Of a stretch of 36,549 nt of DNA, positions 9,082-18,996 are shown piece by piece. This DNA comes from Burkholderiales bacterium (GTDB taxonomy: Bacteria; Pseudomonadota; Gammaproteobacteria; Burkholderiales; Usitatibacteraceae): positions 1 to 36,549 of the forward strand of contig JACMOJ010000140.1 of assembly GCA_014378085.1 (NCBI GenBank), written 5' to 3'. The position numbers and the translations under genes were made by a program. Below the pieces are notes generated by a model. The model ran no database searches. It was not told the origin of the DNA and saw nothing but the letters and a program-made list of their open reading frames with translations. Each line of letters begins with the position of its first letter. The stretch's first letter is position 1.

Positions 9082-9153
9082 AAAATGAGCGAAGCGTAAA
9101 AAATCGTTACAGTTTCGTGACTTAGCGATCATGAACACGCGCAATTCACAGAC

Positions 9154-9176
9154 TTATCCACAACTGCTGTGGATGA
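9154..9176. promoter_or_regulatory. Inverted pair of DnaA-box-like sites
   Basis: TTATCCACA at 9154-9162 is a perfect DnaA box. TGTGGATGA at 9168-9176 is an inverted near-box (TCATCCACA). Together they form a palindrome with 7-bp arms, ATCCACA and TGTGGAT, around a 5-nt centre. It could be a DnaA-binding site or the operator of another dimeric regulator. Confidence 0.5.
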
Positions 9177-9472
9177 AATACAACGGCGCGTTGCGAACTG
9201 ACCAATCGACCGGCTTTCCGAGGCCAAAAAGTTCGGGACTGCCCGTCTTTGCTGGTGTTTTACCCAAACCCTGTGCTTGTTAACTTTCTTGGCGGCGCAG
9301 AAACAAGGCCGAGTTGATCGAAGCCGGTCCAGAAACGGAACATTAGACAGATACGTTAAACTTCAGCAATATTGTTGCGTCTGTGTTGTGTGTGCGTTGC
9401 GTGGGAAGACTAGGAGCCGCGTCCGTCAACCTATTTGCACCAAACGTTTGTCAGGCATTTCTGGAGACTCAA

Positions 9473-10078
9473 TTGCTATCCATCATTCAAGCCGCAGGTT
9501 GGACTATCTGGTTCATCATTTTGTGTTCGGTGATTTGTTTCGCCATCATTGGTGAGCGTTTCTGGACATTGCGGCGCAAGACGGTGTTGCCGCCGAACTT
9601 GTTTGCGGATACGGTCGAGGCGTTTCGGCTACAGGGATCAACGCCGGAGTTGCTGGAAAAGCTTCGCGCCAATTCGTTCTTAGGACGCGTTTTCGCGGCC
9701 GGTATCGCCAATGTGAAATCTTCGCGTGAGGTGATGAAAGAGTCGATGGAGGAAGCTGGTCGTGCCGTGATGGTGGATATGGAACGTTTCCTCACGGGCC
9801 TCGGCACCATCTCCACGGTAGCACCACTGCTGGGGCTATTCGGCACCGTCATCGGCATGATCGATATTTTTGGCGCGAGTGGTCCGCAGGGGCAGAATCC
9901 CGCCCAACTTGCACTCGGTATTTCAGTGGCGCTCTACAACACGGCGGCGGGCATCGCGGTGGCTGTTCCCGCCCTCGTGTTTTATCGTCACTTTCGCGCC
10001 AAGGTTGATGTGATGGTGATCGACATGGAGCAGCAGGGCATCAAGCTGGTAGAGACGCTGCACGGGGAACGTAGGTGA
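9473..10078 (+). CDS. exbB: ExbB/TolQ-family proton-channel protein
   Basis: Inner-membrane subunit that with ExbD forms a proton-driven motor energising outer-membrane transport. The frame is open from 9383, but the extra N-terminus is unlike the family. A TTG at 9473 is preceded by GGAG (9463-9466) at 6 nt and gives MLSIIQAAGWTIWFIIL, the typical start of this family. The first membrane helix follows directly, and two more form the MotA/TolQ/ExbB domain (GLGTISTVAPLLGLFGTVIGMI and ALYNTAAGIAVAVPALVFY). The length of 201 aa fits. Its stop overlaps the exbD start (GTGA at 10075-10078). No tonB gene is nearby, so its exact partner (TonB or another) is not settled. Confidence 0.9.
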   Translation: MLSIIQAAGWTIWFIILCSVICFAIIGERFWTLRRKTVLPPNLFADTVEAFRLQGSTPELLEKLRANSFLGRVFAAGIANVKSSREVMKESMEEAGRAVMVDMERFLTGLGTISTVAPLLGLFGTVIGMIDIFGASGPQGQNPAQLALGISVALYNTAAGIAVAVPALVFYRHFRAKVDVMVIDMEQQGIKLVETLHGERR

Positions 10079-10503
10079 ACTTTCGTCGCGGGCGCACCCG
10101 CGAAGAGCCAGAGATCAACTTTATTCCGCTCATCGATTTGCTGCTCGTTATTCTGATTTTTGTGATGGTAACGACCACCTATTCGAAGTACGCGGAGTTG
10201 CAGATCAACTTGCCGGAAGCGTCTGCGGAGAAGGCACCAGAGCGTCCGCAGGTACTCAATATTGCGGTTGACGCCAGTGGCAAGTACGCGATCAATAACG
10301 TCGCCATCAATTTCAACGGTATTCCGGCGTTTGCCAATGCGCTTCGCGAGGCCGCTGCTGCGGCACAAATGAAGGATCCCGTCATTGCAATTGGTGCCGA
10401 TGCGGGTGCGACACACCAAGCTGTGGTGAATGTGATGGAAGCGGCGCGTGTGGTGGGGTTCACAAAGATATCGTTTACCACACAGGCGAAGAGCGGCAAG
10501 TAG
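10075..10503 (+). CDS. exbD: ExbD/TolR-family protein
   Basis: Second subunit of the ExbB-ExbD motor, with one N-terminal membrane helix and a periplasmic domain. It starts with GTG at 10075 inside the exbB stop, so translation is likely coupled. The helix carries the conserved proton-carrying Asp (PLIDLLLVILIFVMV, Asp21). The periplasmic part (LNIAVDASGKYAIN ... VIAIGADAGATHQAVVNVMEAA) has the normal ExbD/TolR fold signature. The length of 142 aa fits. lpxK starts 7 nt downstream, an arrangement common in betaproteobacteria. Confidence 0.93.
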   Translation: MNFRRGRTREEPEINFIPLIDLLLVILIFVMVTTTYSKYAELQINLPEASAEKAPERPQVLNIAVDASGKYAINNVAINFNGIPAFANALREAAAAAQMKDPVIAIGADAGATHQAVVNVMEAARVVGFTKISFTTQAKSGK

Positions 10504-10510
10504 AAACTCC

Positions 10511-11689
10511 ATGGCGGCGCGGCTCGAAACATTTTTGTTACGAGAATGGCAACGCGTGTCAGCTTGGCAAGTATTGTTGCAGCCACTCTCGTGGATTTTT
10601 CGGAGTTTGGTTTGGAGCCGCCGACAGGCTTTTGCGCTCGGCATCTTTCATTCGCGCCGTATTCGCTATTCGGTCGGTAATCCGGTCGGTAACACGGTTG
10701 GTGGCCCGGTTGGTTGTCCTGTCATCGTCGTTGGCAACATTAGCGTAGGCGGCACCGGCAAGACACCGCTGGTTCTTGCCCTCGTTTGCTACTTACAGCA
10801 GCAAAAAAAAATGCCTGGCATTCTGACTCGTGGCTACATGCCCAAGTCTGGCTGGAAGCTGGCAACTTCACCAACGGTAATTCATGTTGTTCCTGATGCA
10901 TCAGTGCAGGACAATCCAGCTTTGCCCGATGAAGCCATGTTGCTTAGCGAGCGATCATGCGTCCCCGTTTTTGCGGGCGCGGATCGTGGTGCGGCAGGAA
11001 CTCGATTGTTGCAAGATTTCCCCGCGACCGACTTGCTGGTCTGTGACGATGGTCTACAACACTACGCGATGCAGCGGGATGTAGAAATCGTCGTCGTCGA
11101 TGCCAGCCGCGGTTTCGGCAACGGCTTCTGCCTGCCAGCCGGGCCATTACGCGAGCCGCTGAGTCGTTTAGCGCAAGTCGATTGCATTGTTTTGAATTGC
11201 GCGGGCATTGACGGGCATCTTGAGACAAAAATGCCTGAAGAGTCCCGTCCAGCGGTGACTTTACGCGGTCAGCTGTCGTCTCTAGGGTTGCCGGTGTTTG
11301 AAATGACTTATGCTGATGCGCGCATGCAAAGACTGGCGGTCGAGCTGCGCGAAGTTGAGTCGCTGTCGCCGTTGGCGTTTTGTGATTTACACCGCGGTAG
11401 ACGGATTGTCGCCGTCGCCGGTATCGGCAATCCTGGTCGGTTCTTTGACCATCTCAGGGCGCTGGGGCTGGTGTTGCAAAACCAAGTCGCGTTTCCTGAC
11501 CATCACCGCTTTGCCATCAGCGATCTCCGCGATATCGAGGCGGATGTGATATTGATGACCGACAAGGACGCCGTAAAATGTCGACAGTTTGCTGCGGTCG
11601 ATCAGCGGCTCTGGTCGATGCGTATTGATGCGAAACTTCCCGCGACGTTTTATGAATTTGTGTTGAAGAAAGCGACCCATGTCACTTGA
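10511..11689 (+). CDS. lpxK: Tetraacyldisaccharide 4'-kinase LpxK
   Basis: Phosphorylates the 4' position of the lipid A disaccharide precursor at the inner membrane, the sixth step of lipid A synthesis. The P-loop lies in [18 protein letters not shown], followed by [43 protein letters not shown] and FPDHHRF, all LpxK landmarks. The ATG at 10511 directly after exbD is chosen over an upstream frame start at 10448 that would lie inside exbD. At 392 aa it is longer than most LpxK proteins, partly because a VGN/VGG repeat (residues about 54-69) is inserted just before the P-loop strand. It overlaps the next gene by 11 nt. Confidence 0.94.
   Translation: MAARLETFLLREWQRVSAWQVLLQPLSWIFRSLVWSRRQAFALGIFHSRRIRYSVGNPVGNTVGGPVGCPVIVVGNISVGGTGKTPLVLALVCYLQQQKKMPGILTRGYMPKSGWKLATSPTVIHVVPDASVQDNPALPDEAMLLSERSCVPVFAGADRGAAGTRLLQDFPATDLLVCDDGLQHYAMQRDVEIVVVDASRGFGNGFCLPAGPLREPLSRLAQVDCIVLNCAGIDGHLETKMPEESRPAVTLRGQLSSLGLPVFEMTYADARMQRLAVELREVESLSPLAFCDLHRGRRIVAVAGIGNPGRFFDHLRALGLVLQNQVAFPDHHRFAISDLRDIEADVILMTDKDAVKCRQFAAVDQRLWSMRIDAKLPATFYEFVLKKATHVT
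10671..10718 (+). repeat. Four-copy 12-nt tandem repeat inside lpxK
   Basis: Units begin at 10671, 10683, 10695 and 10707: CGGTCGGTAATC, CGGTCGGTAACA, CGGTTGGTGGCC and CGGTTGGTTGTC. In frame they encode [16 protein letters not shown] immediately before the P-loop strand (VIVVGN). Confidence 0.85.
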
Positions 11690-11870
11690 TCCAAAGTTGC
11701 TTGAAATATTGGTCTGTCCCGTCACCAAAGGGCCTTTAAAGGTGTCGGCCGACAAGCAGGAGTTGATTTCTTGGTCGGCTCGTCTCGCCTACCCGATTCG
11801 TGATGGAATCCCAATCATGCTGGTCGAGGAAGCCCGCGAACTTAGGGTTGACGAAGAGCGTAAACCGTAG
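11679..11870 (+). CDS. Trm112-like small protein (YcaR family)
   Basis: A 63-aa protein of the Trm112/UPF0434 family: [20 protein letters not shown], then [20 protein letters not shown]. Archaeal and eukaryotic Trm112 activates methyltransferases; the role of the bacterial YcaR form is not established. Only one Cys is present where zinc-binding relatives have more, so metal binding is doubtful here. It sits between lpxK (11-nt overlap) and kdsB (1-nt overlap), the same place as ycaR in many Gram-negative bacteria, which points to translational coupling in the envelope operon. Confidence 0.9.
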   Translation: MSLDPKLLEILVCPVTKGPLKVSADKQELISWSARLAYPIRDGIPIMLVEEARELRVDEERKP

Positions 11871-12652
11871 TGGTCGATTTCGTCTGTGTGATCCCGGCGC
11901 GCCTCGGATCGACCCGGTTGCCGAACAAACCACTTGCAGACATCCACGGCAAGCCGATGGTGGTGCACGTTGCCGAGCGGGCGCGCGCGTCGGGAGCGAA
12001 TGCGGTCTACGTCGCGACGGATCATCTCGATGTTCAGAGCGCCTGTGCGGCACACGGTATAACGGCACTGCTGACGCGGGAAGACCACGCTTCAGGTACC
12101 GATCGGATCGCAGAAGTCGCAGCCCAACTTGGGTTGAATGCCGATGCCATTGTGGTGAATGTGCAAGGCGACGAGCCGTTGATCGCGCCGTCGCTCATTG
12201 CGGCGGTGGCGCGGACGCTGAGTGAAAGTGAGGATGCCGTTATTTCAACTGCTGCCCATGCGATTGATTTTGCCGCAGACTTTCTCAGCCCGAATGTCGT
12301 GAAAGTTATTGTCGATCACGCTGGGTTTGCACAGTACTTTAGCCGTTCGCCAATTCCATACCCGCGCGACGACATGGAAACCATTGCCCATGCTGCTGCA
12401 AACTCGCAGCCCCTCCCGCCGCGAATTCAGGCGTTGCGGCATGTCGGCATCTATGCGTATCGAGCGAGTTTTTTGCGGCAGTACGCCAGTTTGCAAGCTG
12501 CTCCAGCCGAAAAGCTTGAAGCGCTTGAGCAGCTTCGTGCGATGTTTTACGGCTATTCGATCGCAGTGCTCAACTGGAAGGGGGGTACTGCGCCAGGCGT
12601 GGATACACAAACAGACCTTGAACGTGTCCGCGCGCTGCTTGCTGCCGCCTAA
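11870..12652 (+). CDS. kdsB: 3-deoxy-manno-octulosonate cytidylyltransferase (CMP-Kdo synthetase)
   Basis: Activates Kdo with CTP to CMP-Kdo for attachment to lipid A. The GTG start at 11870 shares its first base with the last base of the preceding stop. Motifs seen: IPARLGSTRLPNKPL (nucleotide binding), YVATDHLDV, SGTDRIAEVA, NVQGDEPLI, SRSPIPYPRD, RHVGIYAYR and KLEALEQLR. At 260 aa it has normal length. With lpxK it places two lipid A/Kdo steps in one operon. A 74-nt gap follows before adk, which may have its own promoter. Confidence 0.96.
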   Translation: MVDFVCVIPARLGSTRLPNKPLADIHGKPMVVHVAERARASGANAVYVATDHLDVQSACAAHGITALLTREDHASGTDRIAEVAAQLGLNADAIVVNVQGDEPLIAPSLIAAVARTLSESEDAVISTAAHAIDFAADFLSPNVVKVIVDHAGFAQYFSRSPIPYPRDDMETIAHAAANSQPLPPRIQALRHVGIYAYRASFLRQYASLQAAPAEKLEALEQLRAMFYGYSIAVLNWKGGTAPGVDTQTDLERVRALLAAA

Positions 12653-12686
12653 ATTTTTGTCGAAGTCCGTGGCGTGACAAACGCGG

Positions 12687-12692
12687 TAATAT
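12687..12692 (+). promoter_or_regulatory. Possible -10 element upstream of adk
   Basis: TAATAT (5 of 6) lies 34 nt before the adk start in the only real gap of the operon (12653-12726). No convincing -35 was found at 16-18 nt, so an internal promoter is only a possibility. Confidence 0.25.
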
Positions 12693-12723
12693 TTGCTCTC
12701 CTCGAAAAATATTAATAAGGTAG

Positions 12724-13380
<657 letters not shown>

Positions 13381-13395
13381 GCATCGACTCAAAAG

Positions 13396-14667
13396 ATGGC
13401 AACGGCGCGACCGAAAAATGCGTTCTACGCCCAGTCCGGTGGCGTGACTGCCGTGATCAATGTCTCGGCACAAGCGGTGATTGAGACCGCACGAAAGTAT
13501 CCAACAAAGATTGGCAAGGTTTACGCCGGTCGCAATGGCATTATCGGTGCATTGACGGAAGATCTAATTGATGTCTCGAAAGAACCAATCGCAAACATTC
13601 GGGGCTTGCGATACACGCCGGCAGGCGCGTTTGGGTCTTGTCGTTACAAACTTAAATCGCTTGAACAGAATCGCCGCGAATACGAACGACTAATCGATGT
13701 TTTCCGGGCGCATAACATCGGTTACTTCTTCTATAACGGCGGTGGCGATTCTGCCGATACCTGTCTCAAGATTTCACAGCTATCGTCGTCGATGGGTTAC
13801 CCGCTGATCGCGGTACACATCCCCAAAACCGTAGACAATGACCTGCCGATAACTGATTGCTCACCGGGTTTTGGTTCGGTGGCGAAGTACGTTGCGGTAT
13901 CAATGCGCGAAGCGGGGATGGATGTTCAGTCGATGGCAAAGACCTCCACCAAGGTGTTTGTGTTTGAAGTAATGGGACGTCACGCCGGCTGGATTGCGGC
14001 AGCGACCGGGCTCGCTGCAGAGCGTGCCGGGGACGCGCCGCACATCATCCTGTTCCCGGAAATTGTGTTCGATCCGATTGCCTTCATTGCAAAGGTTGAT
14101 CGAACCGTGACGCAGTACGGTTATTGCGCGGTTGGCGTGTCAGAGGGAATTAAAGGAGCTGACGGGAAATTTGTCGCCGAATCTGGCCTAATCGACGCGT
14201 TTGGTCATGCGCAGCTTGGTGGCGTTGCTCCCGCGATTGCAGATCTCATCAAGCGCGAGCTCAAGCTTAAGTACCATTGGGCCGTGGCCGATTATTTACA
14301 ACGTGCTGGCCGACACATCGCATCGAAAACGGATGTCACGCAGACCTATGCTCTCGGTAAGACGGCCGTCGAATTTGCGGTCAAGGGGCTCAATGGCGTG
14401 ATGCCGGCGATCAAACGGATTTCAAGTTCGCCGTATAAGTGGGAAATCGTTGCGGCACCGCTCGCCAAGGTGGCGAACCACGAAAAAAAGATGCCGCGTG
14501 ACTACATCACCAAGGACGGCTTTCACATTACTCAAAAGTGCCGTGACTATTTATCTCCTCTCATCGCGGGTGAGGACTACCCACCATATCGCAACGGGCT
14601 GCCGGCTTACGTGACGCTGAAGAACGTACCGGTCAAGAAAAAACTGCCGCCGTTTTCTGTGGGCTAA
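13396..14667 (+). CDS. pfp: Pyrophosphate-dependent 6-phosphofructokinase
   Basis: Reversibly phosphorylates fructose 6-phosphate, most likely with pyrophosphate rather than ATP. Family motifs: YNGGGDSADT (Asp118 next to the phosphoryl-donor site), IPKTVDNDL with Lys144 where ATP enzymes have Gly, and MGRHAGWIAAAT. This Asp/Lys pair is the accepted mark of PPi specificity. The length of 423 aa fits the PFP subgroup. It lies just after adk, so energy and PPi metabolism may be co-expressed. No ATP-type pfkA is seen in the window, but that says nothing about the rest of the genome. Confidence 0.9.
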   Translation: MATARPKNAFYAQSGGVTAVINVSAQAVIETARKYPTKIGKVYAGRNGIIGALTEDLIDVSKEPIANIRGLRYTPAGAFGSCRYKLKSLEQNRREYERLIDVFRAHNIGYFFYNGGGDSADTCLKISQLSSSMGYPLIAVHIPKTVDNDLPITDCSPGFGSVAKYVAVSMREAGMDVQSMAKTSTKVFVFEVMGRHAGWIAAATGLAAERAGDAPHIILFPEIVFDPIAFIAKVDRTVTQYGYCAVGVSEGIKGADGKFVAESGLIDAFGHAQLGGVAPAIADLIKRELKLKYHWAVADYLQRAGRHIASKTDVTQTYALGKTAVEFAVKGLNGVMPAIKRISSSPYKWEIVAAPLAKVANHEKKMPRDYITKDGFHITQKCRDYLSPLIAGEDYPPYRNGLPAYVTLKNVPVKKKLPPFSVG

Positions 14668-14711
14668 CGAGTATCTCGAACGGTGCGGCGGACGCAGCGC
14701 GCGCGACGCTT

Positions 14712-15128
14712 CTACCTTGCCTTGCCGCGCGCCTTGGTTTTTGCCTTGGCTTTCATTTGCCCGGTTGCACGCATTTCCTCTTGATGTTTCGTCAATCGCC
14801 GCTCACGCGGCTGTTGCGGAGGAAGTGCCGCTTTAGCCCGCTCTTTTACTTTTTCGGGGTTTTCACGCCATATGACCAGCATTTTGCCGATGGCCTGCAC
14901 CGGCGCGGCCGCCAAGGCCTCGCAGAGTTCCGCCATCCACGCAACACGTTGTTCCCGGTCGTCCGTATTGGCGCGGATCTTAATCAGTTCGTGCGCTTTC
15001 AGCGTTCTGTCGATTTCGCGGATGACACTTGCTGAGAGGCCGTTGTCGCCGATGATCACCAGCGGATCAATAATGTGAGCGCGGGCTTTTAAGACCTGGC
15101 GCTCGATAAGGGATAATGTGATTGTCAT
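14712..15128 (-). CDS. yhbY: YhbY-type ribosome-assembly RNA-binding protein
   Basis: A CRM-domain protein that binds 50S precursors. The domain runs from LIERQVLKARAHIIDPLVIIGDNGLS through EIDRTLKAHELIKIRA to QAIGKMLVIWREN and contains the conserved GxxG-type loop (IGDNGLS). After it comes a basic Lys/Arg/Ala tail (KAKAKTKARGKAR) that could add non-specific rRNA contacts; E. coli YhbY, at about 97 aa, lacks it. It is divergent from rlmE, the 23S rRNA methyltransferase, a classic pairing. No ribosome-binding site precedes the ATG at 15128 and a TATACT box ends 7 nt before it. Confidence 0.92.
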   Translation of the reverse strand: MTITLSLIERQVLKARAHIIDPLVIIGDNGLSASVIREIDRTLKAHELIKIRANTDDREQRVAWMAELCEALAAAPVQAIGKMLVIWRENPEKVKERAKAALPPQQPRERRLTKHQEEMRATGQMKAKAKTKARGKAR

Positions 15129-15134
15129 GGCCGA

Positions 15135-15140
15135 AGTATA
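15135..15140 (-). promoter_or_regulatory. -10 element immediately upstream of yhbY
   Basis: The minus strand reads TATACT (5 of 6), ending 6 nt before the yhbY ATG. Transcription would begin at or next to the start codon, suggesting a leaderless mRNA. No matching -35 was found. Confidence 0.35.
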
Positions 15141-15225
15141 TCGCCCGTGCCACTCGCTTTGGGGCGCACTGCTGCACGCAACGCTTTTGCAGCGCGTTTC
15201 ATGACCTTTGTTACTCCGCCCTCAC

Positions 15226-15233
15226 TATACAAT
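15226..15233 (+). promoter_or_regulatory. -10 element immediately upstream of rlmE
   Basis: TATACAAT contains two overlapping -10 matches (TATACA, TACAAT) and ends 8 nt before the rlmE ATG at 15242. No Shine-Dalgarno-like sequence lies between. A leaderless or near-leaderless transcript is likely if this is the promoter. Confidence 0.35.
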
Positions 15234-15241
15234 TTGACCTC

Positions 15242-15907
15242 ATGTCCAACGCACGCCCTAAAAATAGCCGAGATTGGATCAAGCGCCACCTGTCCGATCC
15301 CTTTGTCAAGAAGGCGAATGAGGAAGGTTATCGGTCGCGGGCGGTTTATAAGCTGCAGGAAATTGATAACGCGGAGAAGCTAATCAAGCCGGGGATGGTC
15401 ATCGTCGACTTGGGCTCGGCACCCGGCGGTTGGTCGCAGATGGCCATTAAAAAGCTTGGCAGCGATGGCAAACTGGTGGCAATTGACATGTTGCCGATGG
15501 AGCCCATTGATAAGGTGCATTTCATTGAAGCAGACTTTTCGCAGGACGCGGGCCTCAACGCCGTGGTCGAAGCGATTCAAAACCAGTCGATCGATCTTGT
15601 GCTTTCCGATATGGCCCCCAATCTAACTGGCGTGGTGATTACCGATCAAGCACGTTTGTATGCCTTGGGAGAACTTGCCCTCGAATTTGCCGTGAGATTT
15701 TTGAAACCAAACGGCGCATTTCTGGTCAAGGTATTTCAAGGCGTTGGATTTGAACCTTTCGTTAAGCTGCTCCGGTCGCGATTTGTGAAGGTGGCGGCCA
15801 AAAAGCCGGATGCGTCTCGCGATGAAAGCCGGGAAGTCTATTTGCTTGCCAGAGGGCTCAAACATCCGCAAGCGATACCAAACGCAGGTTGGCGAGAAAT
15901 CGACTAA
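15242..15907 (+). CDS. rlmE: 23S rRNA 2'-O-methyltransferase RlmE (FtsJ/RrmJ)
   Basis: Methylates the 2'-OH of U2552 in the A-loop of 23S rRNA, a late step in 50S assembly. From the ATG at 15242 (MSNARPKNSRDWIKRHL) the 221-aa protein has the normal length; the longer frame from 15122 overlaps yhbY and adds nothing family-like. SAM-binding motif I is VDLGSAPGGWSQ. SDMAPNLTG and FLVKVFQG carry the Asp and a Lys of the K-D-K-E catalytic set, with the first Lys in YRSRAVYKL. ftsH follows after 54 nt, as in most proteobacteria. Confidence 0.95.
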   Translation: MSNARPKNSRDWIKRHLSDPFVKKANEEGYRSRAVYKLQEIDNAEKLIKPGMVIVDLGSAPGGWSQMAIKKLGSDGKLVAIDMLPMEPIDKVHFIEADFSQDAGLNAVVEAIQNQSIDLVLSDMAPNLTGVVITDQARLYALGELALEFAVRFLKPNGAFLVKVFQGVGFEPFVKLLRSRFVKVAAKKPDASRDESREVYLLARGLKHPQAIPNAGWREID

Positions 15908-15961
15908 AAGAGTAAGATTAATGCCCTGCTATTGGGCGGGCGGCAGACAAAAGGTGGATCA

Positions 15962-17887
<1,926 letters not shown>

Positions 17888-17920
17888 CGACGAATGCATG
17901 CGGGCGATTTGTTGGCGTAA

Positions 17921-17950
17921 ACACGGGCGGATCTCCGCCCGTGTCCTTTT
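17921..17950 (+). terminator. Rho-independent terminator after ftsH
   Basis: Perfect 10-bp stem ACACGGGCGG / CCGCCCGTGT (17921-17930, 17935-17944) with loop ATCT, followed by CCTTTT. The T tract is short, so some readthrough into folP (start 17963) is possible and the element may act as an attenuator. Confidence 0.75.
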
Positions 17951-17962
17951 GATAGCAACGCG

Positions 17963-18799
17963 ATGATCAAGGCCGGCCGATTTTTGTTATCTTTGGATAC
18001 ACCGTTGGTGATGGGTATCGTCAATGTAACGCCCGACTCGTTTTCTGACGGTGGGAGATTCCTCTCGCACCAAGCCGCTATTTCACACGCGTTGCAGCTC
18101 GTTGCCGATGGCGCGGATATTCTGGATATTGGTGGTGAGTCAACGCGGCCAGGCGCCGCGCCAGCGTCGGCACAGGAAGAGCTTGATCGGGTGATGCCAG
18201 TCATTCATGCGCTGGCGTCGGGCAACACGCCACTGTCAATTGACACACAAAAACCGGTGGTAATGGCCGAGGCGATTCGCGCTGGCGTTTCGATGGTCAA
18301 CGACGTCAGTGCGCTGAGAGCGCCTGGTGCGTTGGAGATATGTGCGGCATCGGACTCTGCTGTCTGTCTTATGCACATGCAAGGGGAGCCGCGCACGATG
18401 CAGGAAAATCCGACCTATGGTGATGTTGTTGCGGAAGTGCGTAGCTTTTTGCTCGCGCGGGTTGAGGCGTGCATCGCAGTTGGAATAGCGCGTAAGCGAA
18501 TCGTGGTCGACCCGGGTTTCGGCTTTGGAAAATCGCTCGACCACAACCTAGCGTTGCTGAGGCAACTTGATGCGTTCGCAAGTTTAGGGCTGCCGGTCCT
18601 CGCGGGCTTATCCCGCAAGGCGATGTTTAAGGCGTTGCTGGACCGTGAAACGTCCGACCGGTTGGTGCCAAGCGTTGTCGCGGCCGTGATCGCGGCCCAA
18701 CACGGCGCGTCAATTCTACGAGTGCACGATGTTCGCGAAACCCGCGACGCCTTAGTCCTTTGGAAAGCGACATCGCGGCCCCCGCTTAGTCGGCAATAA
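17963..18799 (+). CDS. folP: Dihydropteroate synthase
   Basis: Joins p-aminobenzoate to 6-hydroxymethyl-dihydropterin pyrophosphate in folate synthesis; the target of sulfonamides. Motifs: MGIVNVTPDSFSDGG, DIGGESTRPGA, LSIDTQKP, MVNDVSAL, CLMHMQGEPRTMQ, VDPGFGFGKS and GLSRK, ending with ILRVHDVRETRDAL. At 278 aa it has normal length. It follows ftsH, the usual order, but the expected next gene glmM is absent; a repeat-bearing spacer and a diguanylate cyclase follow instead. Confidence 0.97.
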   Translation: MIKAGRFLLSLDTPLVMGIVNVTPDSFSDGGRFLSHQAAISHALQLVADGADILDIGGESTRPGAAPASAQEELDRVMPVIHALASGNTPLSIDTQKPVVMAEAIRAGVSMVNDVSALRAPGALEICAASDSAVCLMHMQGEPRTMQENPTYGDVVAEVRSFLLARVEACIAVGIARKRIVVDPGFGFGKSLDHNLALLRQLDAFASLGLPVLAGLSRKAMFKALLDRETSDRLVPSVVAAVIAAQHGASILRVHDVRETRDALVLWKATSRPPLSRQ

Positions 18800-18873
18800 C
18801 TCCCGCCTGACTGCCGCCGTTGACCCCGCCAAATTGCCGAAAGTATCCTCTCGCAAGTTGGCCTTTGCAGGCT

Positions 18874-18945
18874 ATGTGTTGCTCCATCTGCCGCTCCATG
18901 TGTTGCTTCATCCGCTGCTCCATGTGTCGCTTCATGTGCGGCAAT
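18874..18945. repeat. Three 24-nt (six 12-nt) degenerate tandem repeats
   Basis: Units start at 18874, 18898 and 18922, each beginning ATGTGT(T/C)GCT(C/T)CAT, and each splits into two related 12-nt halves. The spacer between folP and the cyclase (18800-18996) otherwise shows nothing recognisable. Both strands are open across the repeat: plus strand 18874 to a TGA near 18990 (Cys/Met-rich, about 38 aa), minus strand 18935 to 18786 (49 aa, Met/His/Glu/Gln-rich). Neither has a ribosome site. Confidence 0.75.
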
Positions 18946-18996
18946 TCCCCACTTCGATTTGCAGAAAATTACAATCGCAGACCGACCTGACTGAAC

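Larger units (their letters stand above)
8969..9472. other. xseA-exbB intergenic region, no gene seen
   Basis: About 500 bp between divergent genes. The xseA-proximal part (about 9055-9115) is AT-rich with several A/T runs. It is followed by DnaA-box-like sites (see 9154-9176). Short open frames run through it but have no ribosome sites or family features, and are dismissed. No clear sigma-70 promoter for exbB was found. Confidence 0.5.

Noticed and set aside
9050..9180. Chromosomal replication origin
   Set aside because: Only two or three DnaA-like boxes and no dnaA, dnaN or other origin neighbour; a regulatory or titration site is more likely.
9277..9555. 92-aa frame at the start of exbB
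   Set aside because: Overlaps exbB in another frame and lacks family features; the true gene has GGAG plus TTG at 9473.
14668..14711. Terminator between pfp and yhbY
   Set aside because: Only a 4-bp CGAG/CTCG hairpin and no T run could be found.
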